Below, piece after piece: positions 35,612 through 43,564 of a DNA stretch of 64,000 bases. Position 1 is the first letter of the stretch; the number at the start of each line of letters is the position of its first letter. The position numbers and the translations under genes are program-made. The notes under the pieces were generated by a model that saw only the letters and a program-made list of their open reading frames with translations, did no database searches and was not told the DNA's origin. This DNA is from Flavilitoribacter nigricans DSM 23189 = NBRC 102662. Its GTDB lineage: Bacteria > Bacteroidota > Bacteroidia > Chitinophagales > Saprospiraceae. The stretch spans positions 62,001 through 126,000 of the forward strand of contig NZ_PDUD01000024.1 in NCBI RefSeq assembly GCF_002646595.1. Reading direction: 5' to 3'.

Positions 35612-36667
35612 TTACAGCAACTGGAATCGCTGCGGCACCCACCTCCGGCCGTTCCAGAAGGAAATGATATAGGTCCCTCCGGCTTGTACGGGCAGTTCAA
35701 TCCGGGAGATGCGATCCCGAAGCTGGCCTTCCCGCAGAAATTGCCCCAGCGGGTTAAAGATCCGGTAGGGCACCGCCTCCTGCCAATTACTAAATTCAAC
35801 CTGAACCGATTGGCCGAAAGCCGGGTTGGGAAAGATCCGTAGGTTCTGTCTGGCCCACTCCAGTTCTTCCGTGTCGGTCGTCTGGGCCCGCACCAGCAGC
35901 TCCATATCGAGAATAAACTGATCGATCAGCTCTCCGTTCCGATAGGATTTGAACAGAATACCAATGTTGTATTTACCAATAAGATTGGGTGTGTCCCAGG
36001 TCAGTTGTCCGGTGATAGGATCAACTTGAAAGAGGTTATTACCTCCCGAATCAATTTCGTTGGGATGAGAAAAATTCGGCACCGGTTCGTTAATACCCTG
36101 CAGGGGGGCAACCAGCTCGTAGACTATACTATCTCCGTCAACATCATAAGCGTTCGGGTTAAAGGCGTAGACTTGCCCCACATTGATCAAATCGATCGTT
36201 GGGTTGAGTATCCGGGGAGAAGTATTGATGCCCTCCGTATCCGGATCCAGTAGTCTGACCATTGCCTGTAAATGAAATGCAATTTGTTCGGAATCCGGGG
36301 GATTGACATTCAGAATTCCGGTGTCTCGGTTGGGATCGGTCATGGAGATCACATAAGTGTCGCGGGAAGCATAGGTATGTTCGGCCCGGTAAATGTTGAA
36401 CTTAAAGTCATCACCCAGTTCTACCCCGCTGGGCGGAACCCCATCCCCATTGGTCCGGATCACTTTCTCACAGACCCCGTCTCCCCAACAGATCGTTAGG
36501 GTATCCCGGTCGGCCGGCCGGCTGCTGGCCCGCGTGTAGGTAATGATCTCCGCCTCAATGGTTAAAGGTCCGGTTTGCTCGTAGCTGATGTAGCCGGTTC
36601 GATTGTGAGTGGCATAGAGTAGTTGGGCACTCGAGAGGAGTGCGAGTGCAAGAAGACAGCGCATCAT
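35612..36667 (-). CDS. T9SS-exported protein with cadherin-like domains
   Basis: 351 residues with a signal peptide (RCLLALALLSSAQLLYA). The body starts with THNRTGYISYEQTGPLTIEAEI, a segment found at the start of many gliding-motility-associated or PKD-like surface proteins, and continues with AYDVDGDSIVYELVAPLQGI and DPITGQLTWDTPNLIGKYNIGILF (cadherin-like motifs). The C-terminus is a type A sorting domain (RIFPNPAFGQSVQVEF, GTYIISFWNGRRW). The protein should be anchored to, or released from, the cell surface. No enzyme motif is seen. Its neighbours give no hint on function. Confidence 0.82.
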   Translation of the reverse strand: MMRCLLALALLSSAQLLYATHNRTGYISYEQTGPLTIEAEIITYTRASSRPADRDTLTICWGDGVCEKVIRTNGDGVPPSGVELGDDFKFNIYRAEHTYASRDTYVISMTDPNRDTGILNVNPPDSEQIAFHLQAMVRLLDPDTEGINTSPRILNPTIDLINVGQVYAFNPNAYDVDGDSIVYELVAPLQGINEPVPNFSHPNEIDSGGNNLFQVDPITGQLTWDTPNLIGKYNIGILFKSYRNGELIDQFILDMELLVRAQTTDTEELEWARQNLRIFPNPAFGQSVQVEFSNWQEAVPYRIFNPLGQFLREGQLRDRISRIELPVQAGGTYIISFWNGRRWVPQRFQLL

Positions 36668-37062
36668 GGTTTTAGTAGTTTGTTTGAATAATTTGATGAA
36701 TAAGCTCTTTTAAATTACTGCTTTTACCCATCTATTGAAAATTATCGGAGTCGAAAACCATTGTACTGCCAATAGCTGACAATTCCATCGGATTTAATCC
36801 CGGCTATCGACCGCAAACGCTGCCATCCTATTGCGATCCCGGGCGTACGGTCCACTATTTACCAAGCGTTCCATTCGGCTTACCGGCCAGATCTTGCGCC
36901 CCCCGCTAACCTTTACCATCATCACAAACACAGGGAACGTGCTTTCACTAAATCCGGCGTGCCCCGCATCCGGAATACCCTTAAATTGAAAAGAAACGGA
37001 GCAGACGTTTGCTTCCGGCTGTATTTTAATACCACCCGATTAGCTGATCAAAAGAGATAAAA
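36668..37062. other. 395-bp divergent upstream region, nothing recognised
   Basis: Shared upstream region of the T9SS cargo gene (minus) and the OsmC gene (plus). No ORF, tRNA or clear palindrome seen; promoters for both genes presumably lie here. Confidence 0.5.
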
Positions 37063-37602
37063 ATGATAAATACCAATGCCCATTCCGTACGAGAACGCCA
37101 GGATCCATTGCGACAAGCCTACCGAACCCAGGCAGAATTAGCCCAGATCACCGACCGGGCCGAAACCTCCGATGCAGTACAGGACAACCCCTTTAACGGC
37201 TGGGTGAAAGCCGGGAATGAAGCGGATACCCCCGGCATCCGGTTTGGCATTCACCGGGCGGTGGGCGGCTACCACGATGCCCCCAACCCCGGAGACTTTT
37301 TATGTGCTGCGCTGGCGGCCTGTCTGGATTCTACCATCCGCATCATTGCCGAAAGAATGAAGGTTAAACTGGAAAAACTGACGGTTGAGGTGACTGCCGA
37401 TGTGGATGTCCGGGGTACGCTGATGGTGAGCCGGGAAGTACCGGTGGGATTTCAAAGTATCAACTGTGCCGTTAATATCCAGGCCGTTGCGGGTACCGAT
37501 CCGAAAGTGGTGCAAACCCTGATCTCAACGGCGGAGCACTGCTGCGTGAATATGCAGACCCTCCGGCACGGTACGCAGATCAACACCTCTGTTAATCATT
37601 GA
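37063..37602 (+). CDS. OsmC-family protein
   Basis: 179 residues. The two redox Cys of the OsmC/Ohr fold are placed as expected: one in AALAACLDSTIRI, the other in TAEHCCVNMQTL (a Cys-Cys pair here). The domain runs over HRAVGGYHDAPNPGDFLCAALAACLD and LEKLTVEVTADVDVRG. OsmC-type enzymes reduce organic hydroperoxides; this one is longer at the N-terminus than the core family. It converges with the BtuF-like gene, and the coding ends overlap by 11 bp. Confidence 0.88.
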   Translation: MINTNAHSVRERQDPLRQAYRTQAELAQITDRAETSDAVQDNPFNGWVKAGNEADTPGIRFGIHRAVGGYHDAPNPGDFLCAALAACLDSTIRIIAERMKVKLEKLTVEVTADVDVRGTLMVSREVPVGFQSINCAVNIQAVAGTDPKVVQTLISTAEHCCVNMQTLRHGTQINTSVNH

Positions 37603-38368
37603 TCATCCCGAGCAACGCATCCAGGCCGTCTGTCAGACAGGCCGGGCCCGGTTGTAAAATGATGGCGGGATCCATTTCGTAGATCCGGTCGTTTTGTATC
37701 GCGGGAAGCCGGTCGAAGCCCGGACGGTCCAGTACACTTTGCCGGTCCAGCGGTTTGCCGCACCAGCAACTGATATAGATATCCGGCGCCCGGTCGATCA
37801 CTTCCTCCGTCCGCACATGGCGTTCGCGGGAAGCCGCACCGCTTGCCCGATCGGCAAAAATATCCTGTCCACCGGCAATCCCGATCAACTCACTTACCCA
37901 ATGGATGGCGCTGATCATGGGATCATCCCATTCTTCAAAATAGACCCGCGGACGGACCTTTCGTTCGGATGCTGCCCGACGAAGGCTATCGATCCGTTCC
38001 CGGTATTCCTTCACGATTTTTTCGGCCCGATCCCCGGCCCCGATCATGCGTCCCAATAATAGTAACTGATTAAGAATATCCGTTACGGATCGCTGATTGG
38101 TAATAAATACCTGAAGGTTTTCCCTGATCAGATCCCGCGCCAGATCCGCCTGTACATCGGAAAAGCCGATGATGAGGTCCGGTTCCAGCGCTTTGATCTT
38201 TTGCACACTGCCCCCGATAAAGGCGGAGACGACGGGCTTTTCCTGTTTCGCCCGGGGTGGCCGTTCGGTGTAGGCGCTGATGCCGACAATACGATCTTCG
38301 GCCCCCAGGAGGTATAGCCATTCGGTGGTCTCTTCGGTTAAACAGACGATGCGTTGTGGGTGAAACAT
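37592..38368 (-). CDS. BtuF-like periplasmic-binding-fold protein without signal peptide
   Basis: 258 residues. The fold of cobalamin/siderophore-binding proteins is clear: RIVCLTEETTEWLYLLGAEDRIVGISAYTERP, then ALEPDLIIGFSDVQADLARDL, the long helix QLLLLGRMIGAGDRAEKIVKEYRE, and the C-terminal lobe with DRPGFDRLPAIQNDRIYEMD. No signal peptide is present at the ATG at 38368 or just upstream, so it appears cytosolic, unlike true BtuF. No ABC permease or ATPase is nearby. It may be a cytosolic corrinoid-binding protein or a recruited paralogue. Confidence 0.8.
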   Translation of the reverse strand: MFHPQRIVCLTEETTEWLYLLGAEDRIVGISAYTERPPRAKQEKPVVSAFIGGSVQKIKALEPDLIIGFSDVQADLARDLIRENLQVFITNQRSVTDILNQLLLLGRMIGAGDRAEKIVKEYRERIDSLRRAASERKVRPRVYFEEWDDPMISAIHWVSELIGIAGGQDIFADRASGAASRERHVRTEEVIDRAPDIYISCWCGKPLDRQSVLDRPGFDRLPAIQNDRIYEMDPAIILQPGPACLTDGLDALLGMIND

Positions 38369-38547
38369 AGGTTGAAAGTTCGTTTAATTCGATGGATCGG
38401 TTGTTCACTGGTTCAACATGGTGCCCTTCCCTGCGATTGATGGGCATCCATTGCGGGCGCCATTTTAACATGTGTTAAAGAGTAATCCTTACCCCTGTCC
38501 ACCGTTTTTTTACCAAAGCACTCTTTCTAACTCACTAAAGCATTTCC

Positions 38548-39201
38548 ATGAAAACGTCTCTTGCTCTGAACTCGTTCGCCGGCCTATTGCTGTTGTTCCT
38601 CTTTAGCGGTCAACTACCGGCGCAAACCGCCCTGGGCCTTAAAGCGGGCCTGACCGCTTCGAACTCCCAAGTTAAATTCCAATCCAGTATTGCATCGGAA
38701 AAACCGGATAATGATCCGCGTTTTTCGGCTCATTTCGGCTACCTGCTGCGAACGTACCTGTCCGACCGATTTTATTTCCAACCCGAACTACTCTACATTG
38801 AAAAGGGATTTCGCGGGAGATCAGTGAACGCTACTGGTGCCGAATCGACCACCGTTGTCCGTTTTCGGAATATCAGTCTGCCGCTGCTACTGGGCGTTCA
38901 ATTCGGAAATTTTCAGATTGCAGCCGGTCCGGAAATTACTTATTTCCTAAAAGCCCATACCAAAAGTGAAGGCGGCGAATTTGCCGAGAATCCTTTTTTC
39001 GGTAAGAATGAATGGCTGTTCAACGGTAATCTCGAACTCGCCTATCAGATCAATAGCTTCCAGCTGAGCCTGCGCGGCAGCCTCGGTCTCAAGCCTTTCC
39101 TGAAGGGGAATCTGACGGATGTGAACGGTGTTACGGCCGGCTCTTTCACCTATTACAATCAGGCCCTGCAGGCCGCCATTGCCTATATGATCTTCCAGTA
39201 G
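38548..39201 (+). CDS. Outer-membrane beta-barrel protein, paralogue of 39714
   Basis: 217 residues with a signal peptide (LLLLFLFSGQLPAQ). The pattern TALGLKAGLTASNSQVKF, FSAHFGYLLRTYLSDRFYFQPELLYIEKGFRG, and ISLPLLLGVQFGNFQIAAGPEITYFL is that of the PorT/OMP_b-brl_2 type barrel. The protein at 39714 shares this layout nearly segment by segment (FGWLFRTHFNERFYIQPELLYLEKGSHG), so the two are duplicates. Function unknown; the PorT group is involved in T9SS function in some species, but small barrels are common. Confidence 0.8.
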   Translation: MKTSLALNSFAGLLLLFLFSGQLPAQTALGLKAGLTASNSQVKFQSSIASEKPDNDPRFSAHFGYLLRTYLSDRFYFQPELLYIEKGFRGRSVNATGAESTTVVRFRNISLPLLLGVQFGNFQIAAGPEITYFLKAHTKSEGGEFAENPFFGKNEWLFNGNLELAYQINSFQLSLRGSLGLKPFLKGNLTDVNGVTAGSFTYYNQALQAAIAYMIFQ

Positions 39202-39229
39202 TCGATTGCTATCTATCGTCCGGCAAGGA

Positions 39230-39604
39230 TTAGGTTTTCGCCGGTACTTCCTCCCCGAACATGAGGCGGTGCCCGTCCGGCGTCTGTATGGCAAATTCTT
39301 TCATGCCCCAGTCTTCGGTACGCAGCGACTTACGGATCTTTACTTCTTTTTGCTGAAATTCCCGGTAGAGGGATTCGATATCCTCTACTTCAAGGTAGGC
39401 CATATAGGAGTGATCTCCCAGGTCGGAGGCCGGTGGTTCATCGGCACATTCGCCCAGCATAAGCACGAGGGCATCCCGGCCGAGATAACACCAGCCGGGA
39501 AACTGAAACAGGATCCTGCATCCCAATTGTTGGGTGTAAAACCGGACGGAAGCATCCAGATCCTGAACGGCTAAAACGTAACGGGTACGGGTAATTTTCG
39601 ACAT
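39230..39604 (-). CDS. VOC (glyoxalase-like) family protein
   Basis: 124 residues from the ATG at 39604 (MSKITRTRYVLAVQDLDASVRFY); the frame is open much further upstream, but that part is antisense to the barrel gene at 39714. The single vicinal-oxygen-chelate domain has VLAVQDLDASVRFYTQQLG, YLEVEDIESLYREFQQ, and FAIQTPDGHRLMFGE, with the acidic metal ligand in the last strand. Its activity (lyase, dioxygenase, resistance or ligand binding) cannot be assigned. It lies between two paralogous barrel genes on the opposite strand. Confidence 0.85.
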   Translation of the reverse strand: MSKITRTRYVLAVQDLDASVRFYTQQLGCRILFQFPGWCYLGRDALVLMLGECADEPPASDLGDHSYMAYLEVEDIESLYREFQQKEVKIRKSLRTEDWGMKEFAIQTPDGHRLMFGEEVPAKT

Positions 39605-39713
39605 TTCGGTGGTTTTGAGAAGCATTAGAAAAGAGGTGTCTCCGTCGAAAAGCGTCAAGTGAGACAAACATGACAAACCACCGTTTATTCTCCAAATATA
39701 TAAGATCTTATTC

Positions 39714-40358
39714 ATGAAAACATTACAAACGCTGGTCTCGTTTAGCTTTTTCTGCTTTATATTTTCGCTCCTGCCATTACGGGCGCAGACGGCATACGGT
39801 TTTAAGATCGGCCGCACCAAAGCCCAGGTATTGGAGACTTTTTCTCCGGATGGTTTCAAAACGCGATCCGGCGACCGCAAACCGATTCATTTCGGATGGT
39901 TATTCCGGACGCATTTCAATGAACGGTTTTACATCCAGCCGGAACTGCTCTACCTGGAGAAGGGTTCACACGGCGTCAGCAAACTACCCAGCGGGGAATA
40001 CCAGGAGACTACCCGGCGCTTCCAGAGCATCAACGTCCCCGTACTATTGGGAGCCAAACTCGGCTTCATCCAGCTTGCTGCCGGCCCGGAATTCGAACAC
40101 ATTTTCAAAATGACATCAAAGCTCGACGACGATGATTACCGCAATGATCCGAATTTCAACGCCCCCCAGTGGAATATTAATGTCAGCGCGGAAGCTGCCG
40201 TGCAGTGGAAAGGATTGCAGTTGAGCCTGCGACTGAGCCGGGGGCTCACCCCCATCGCCAAGCGCCAGTTGCTGGATAGCAACGGTCAGGAAGAAGGCAA
40301 ACTCCGAAAATACAATATTGCCCGGCAGATCGCATTGGCCTATATGCTGTTTAATTAA
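39714..40358 (+). CDS. Outer-membrane beta-barrel protein, paralogue of 38548
   Basis: 214 residues with a signal peptide (SFSFFCFIFSLLPLRAQ). The barrel segments TAYGFKIGRTKAQV, RSGDRKPIHFGWLFRTHF, FQSINVPVLLGAKLGFIQLAAGPEFEHI and LSLRLSRGLTPIAKRQL match those of the protein at 38548 in the same order. The C-terminal IALAYMLFN parallels IAYMIFQ. A duplication followed by insertion of, or flanking by, the VOC gene explains the arrangement. Confidence 0.8.
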   Translation: MKTLQTLVSFSFFCFIFSLLPLRAQTAYGFKIGRTKAQVLETFSPDGFKTRSGDRKPIHFGWLFRTHFNERFYIQPELLYLEKGSHGVSKLPSGEYQETTRRFQSINVPVLLGAKLGFIQLAAGPEFEHIFKMTSKLDDDDYRNDPNFNAPQWNINVSAEAAVQWKGLQLSLRLSRGLTPIAKRQLLDSNGQEEGKLRKYNIARQIALAYMLFN

Positions 40359-40543
40359 CCGGAGAGTCTGCACCGGCTACCGCGGCAGATACCGGTAGCC
40401 GGTCTCCTGGCCAGCCTGTTTTCGATCGACCAATTTCCCCGCTTTTCTGTTGGCAAACGGGAAAAAAATTACAAATTTCCCCTTGGGATGCAACCTGTCG
40501 CCCGACCGCTGCACCTAATCTCTACAAAACGCCAACACAAGCT

Positions 40544-41086
40544 ATGTCAATTCCGGATCCTGAAAAACTGATCAAAGCCTGTATCAAGGGGGATCGACTG
40601 GCCCAAAAGGCCATGTACGATCACTTTAAAGGCAAAATGTACGCGCTTTGTCTCCGCTATGCCACCCAGCAGGCCGAAGCGGAAGACATGTTGCTACAGG
40701 GATTTTTTAAGGTATTCCGGGACTTGCACCAGTTCACCCCCGGCAATTCGCTGGAAGGCTGGATACGCCGCGTGATGGTCCGCACCGCCCTGATGCAATT
40801 GCGTAGTAATAAACGCTGGATCTCCACTTTACCCGAGACCGACTGGCCGGGAGACAACGAACCAGATGCCCACCTTCCGCCGGGGATGGATACTCAGCAC
40901 ATCCTGCGGATGATGCGCCAGTTGCCCCCGGGTTACCGGGCGGTATTCAACCTTTACGCCATAGAGGGATATTCTCACCGGGAAATCGCCGAGCAGCTGG
41001 ACATCAGTGAAAGCACTTCCAAATCGCAGTATCTGCGGGCCAAAGCGGCCCTCCGAAAACTGCTGCAGGATCAAAAAGTAAGTTAG
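40544..41086 (+). CDS. ECF-family RNA polymerase sigma factor
   Basis: 180 residues. Region 2 is seen in ACIKGDRLAQKAMYDHFKGKMYALCLRY and DMLLQGFFKVFRDLHQF; region 4 in RQLPPGYRAVFNLYAIEGYSHREIAEQLDISESTSKSQYLRAKAAL (helix-turn-helix). No region 3, as in ECF factors. The next ATG (41088) begins one base after its stop, so the partner is translated in step. That partner has the N-terminus and membrane helix of an anti-sigma factor, plus a periplasmic thioredoxin fold, which suggests that an extracytoplasmic redox or folding state controls this sigma factor (inference). Confidence 0.92.
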   Translation: MSIPDPEKLIKACIKGDRLAQKAMYDHFKGKMYALCLRYATQQAEAEDMLLQGFFKVFRDLHQFTPGNSLEGWIRRVMVRTALMQLRSNKRWISTLPETDWPGDNEPDAHLPPGMDTQHILRMMRQLPPGYRAVFNLYAIEGYSHREIAEQLDISESTSKSQYLRAKAALRKLLQDQKVS

Positions 41087-41087
41087 C

Positions 41088-42077
41088 ATGAAAAAAGATC
41101 AATTCGAAACGGATATAAAAGACCGCCTGGATGCCCTGGAAACATCCCCTCCGGATAAGATCTGGGACCAACTCGATCATCAACTCGGTTCCGGCACGCC
41201 CGCCCCATTCCGACCGGGAAAGTGGCTCGGACTCGCAGCAGCGGGGATCGTTGCGCTGGCGGCTATACTTCTGCTCCTCCGGCCGGCTGATCCATCAGTG
41301 ATCCAGGCCGAAAATGAGGTCAGATACGATACGGTTTACGGACTGGGAGCATCCGGGGAATTTAGGGTGGTTCAGGTAGATACCGCGCTGATCGGGATCA
41401 GTGCTGAAAAGGAGTCGGTCATGGCCGTGAGGGACCGCATTCCCGAACCTGTCCGGACCTGGCTGGAAGATGAGCGTGTTTTATTGCTGTATATCCGTAG
41501 TGATTGTAAGTATTGCCTACGATTGGAGGAAGAAACTTTTACCGACCCCGGGCTGGACCAGTTCATCGAGGACCACTTCAATATGATCACCCTCGAATAC
41601 GGAGATGAGAAGAACGCGCCCTTCCTGAATCGAAATAACCTCAATGTCTCCCCTACGCTGGTGGTCATCAACGAGCGGGGCCTGATCACCTATCGCATCC
41701 AGGGATTCCGGAATGCCACTGACATGCAGACCACCCTGCAGGCCGTACTGGACGGCGCCACTATTCCGGAAAAGGAAGCGGAGCAGGAAGTAGTGACCGG
41801 TCCGTACGTTGAGATCACGGACCGCCCCCGAACTTTTAAAATTGCCCCCAACCCCAGTCAGGGACCATTTACCATCCGGGTCAACAATCCCGAACGGCTT
41901 GCCGCGAAGGTTCAGATCAGTACCATCCACGGCCAAATGGTTCGCGAACAACACATCGACGCCGTGCGGGGCGATTGGGAAGAAAGTTTCGACCTCTCCG
42001 ACGTCCGGAAGGGATATTATATCATCCGGATCGAGCGGGGCAGTGAGGTATTGGTGGAAAAAATACTGATCCAATAA
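41088..42077 (+). CDS. Anti-sigma-like membrane protein with thioredoxin fold and T9SS sorting tail
   Basis: 329 residues. Residues 1-45 are soluble and resemble the cytosolic part of Bacteroidota anti-sigma factors (FETDIKDRLDALETSPPDKIWDQL). A membrane helix (about 46-64) follows, then a periplasmic thioredoxin-like domain (about 125-225) with CKYC in SDCKYCLRLEEETF and the cis-Pro strand VSPTLVVINERG. The C-terminal ~75 residues form a complete T9SS type A domain (IAPNPSQGPFTIRV, SFDLSDVRKGYYIIRI). A T9SS tail on a protein without a cleavable signal peptide, at the anti-sigma position, is unusual: the tail may be a sensor for secretion rather than an export signal. Confidence 0.85.
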   Translation: MKKDQFETDIKDRLDALETSPPDKIWDQLDHQLGSGTPAPFRPGKWLGLAAAGIVALAAILLLLRPADPSVIQAENEVRYDTVYGLGASGEFRVVQVDTALIGISAEKESVMAVRDRIPEPVRTWLEDERVLLLYIRSDCKYCLRLEEETFTDPGLDQFIEDHFNMITLEYGDEKNAPFLNRNNLNVSPTLVVINERGLITYRIQGFRNATDMQTTLQAVLDGATIPEKEAEQEVVTGPYVEITDRPRTFKIAPNPSQGPFTIRVNNPERLAAKVQISTIHGQMVREQHIDAVRGDWEESFDLSDVRKGYYIIRIERGSEVLVEKILIQ

Positions 42078-42151
42078 TTTTTACCATCTTAGCAGGTAGC
42101 AGGCGGGAAATATCAATTTGCCGCCAGGCTACTTATCGATCGACGCTATAG

Positions 42152-43564
42152 ATGGTATTCAGCTCCACCACATTCCTCTTTCTGTTTCTACCGCTGGTCC
42201 TTATCGGGTACTTTGCGGCAGCCTCCATCGGTCGGCGCAATACGGTTCTGCTGATCGCCAGTTTGCTGTTTTACGCCTGGGGAGAGGGCGCTTACCTGCT
42301 GATCATGCTGGCTTCTATCGGTGTAAATTTCGCGCTCAGTCGGCAAATGGACCGGCAACACGATCGCCTTAGGCGAAAGCACTGGCTCACCGCCGAGCTT
42401 GTTTTCAACCTGGGGTTACTGGCCTTTTTTAAATACGCCAATTTTCTCACGGACAATCTCAATGACCTGCTGGACGGCATCGGACTACCACTGGTGTATC
42501 TCGCACCGATCCATTTGCCCATCGGGATCTCCTTTTTTACTTTCCAGGCCATTGCTTACGTCCTGGACGTCTACTGGCGAAAGATACCCGCCCAGGGGGA
42601 TGTTTTCAAACTGGGGCTGTACATTGCCCTTTTTCCCCAACTGATCGCCGGCCCAATCGTGCGTTATACCCAGATCCGGGAAGCACTGGATGAACGTGCC
42701 AATTCTGTAGAAGAGCGGATCAACGGGATCCAGCGGTTTATCATCGGACTGGCCAAAAAGATGCTGATCGCCGACACCCTCGGCCGGGTAGCCGACCAGA
42801 TATTCGCCTTACCCGCAACTGAACTGGAACCCTCGGCCGCCTGGCTGGGTATTCTGGCCTATACTGTTCAGATCTACTACGACTTTTCGGGCTATTCCGA
42901 TATGGCTATCGGACTGGGACAGGTCTTTGGCTTCCGCTTCCCGGAAAATTTTAATTATCCCTATATTTCACGATCACTCCGGGAGTTTTGGCGACGCTGG
43001 CACATCTCGCTATCCACCTGGTTCCGGGATTATCTCTACATCCCGCTGGGCGGTAACCACGGGAGTACCGCCCGTACCTTTTTCAACCTGGGGCTGGTTT
43101 TCTTCCTCTGCGGCCTGTGGCACGGCGCCAGTTGGAATTTCATTGTCTGGGGCTTGTTTCACGGCTGTTTTCTGATCCTGGAGCGTACGGCATTCGGTGC
43201 CTGGCTCAGCCGCCGTTCGTCCTGGATCCAACACTTTTATTTACTGGCTGTCGTGATCATCGCCTGGGTGTTTTTCCGGGCAGCGGATATTTCGCAGGCC
43301 ATACAGTATCTGGGTGCCATGATCGGGCAGGCCGGTCGTCCTGCTTATTACGCTGGACTTTATCTTGACCGGGAGATCCTGTTAAGCTTTGTATTCGCGA
43401 TCACCTTTGCCGGACCGCTTTTTCCTTATTTGCAAAAAAGGGTATCCGAAAGGGGGCAATCTATGCAGGCTCTGTACCTCAGTCTGCTAATGGGTTTATT
43501 TTTGTGGAGCCTGACCACGATCCTGACGAACAGCTATCAACCCTTTATCTATTTTAGATTTTGA
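42152..43564 (+). CDS. MBOAT-family O-acyltransferase (AlgI-like)
   Basis: 470 residues with about ten membrane helices. The family signatures are RRWHISLSTWFRDYLYIPLGGN (His284) and LWHGASWNFIVWGLFHG with the invariant His324. Such proteins move acetyl groups across the inner membrane and hand them to a periplasmic O-acetyltransferase, here the AlgJ-like product of the next gene, whose TTG start overlaps this stop (TTGA). The pair would acetylate an exopolysaccharide or wall polymer. It begins 74 bp after the thioredoxin/T9SS gene and may belong to the same transcript as the ECF factor. Confidence 0.9.
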   Translation: MVFSSTTFLFLFLPLVLIGYFAAASIGRRNTVLLIASLLFYAWGEGAYLLIMLASIGVNFALSRQMDRQHDRLRRKHWLTAELVFNLGLLAFFKYANFLTDNLNDLLDGIGLPLVYLAPIHLPIGISFFTFQAIAYVLDVYWRKIPAQGDVFKLGLYIALFPQLIAGPIVRYTQIREALDERANSVEERINGIQRFIIGLAKKMLIADTLGRVADQIFALPATELEPSAAWLGILAYTVQIYYDFSGYSDMAIGLGQVFGFRFPENFNYPYISRSLREFWRRWHISLSTWFRDYLYIPLGGNHGSTARTFFNLGLVFFLCGLWHGASWNFIVWGLFHGCFLILERTAFGAWLSRRSSWIQHFYLLAVVIIAWVFFRAADISQAIQYLGAMIGQAGRPAYYAGLYLDREILLSFVFAITFAGPLFPYLQKRVSERGQSMQALYLSLLMGLFLWSLTTILTNSYQPFIYFRF

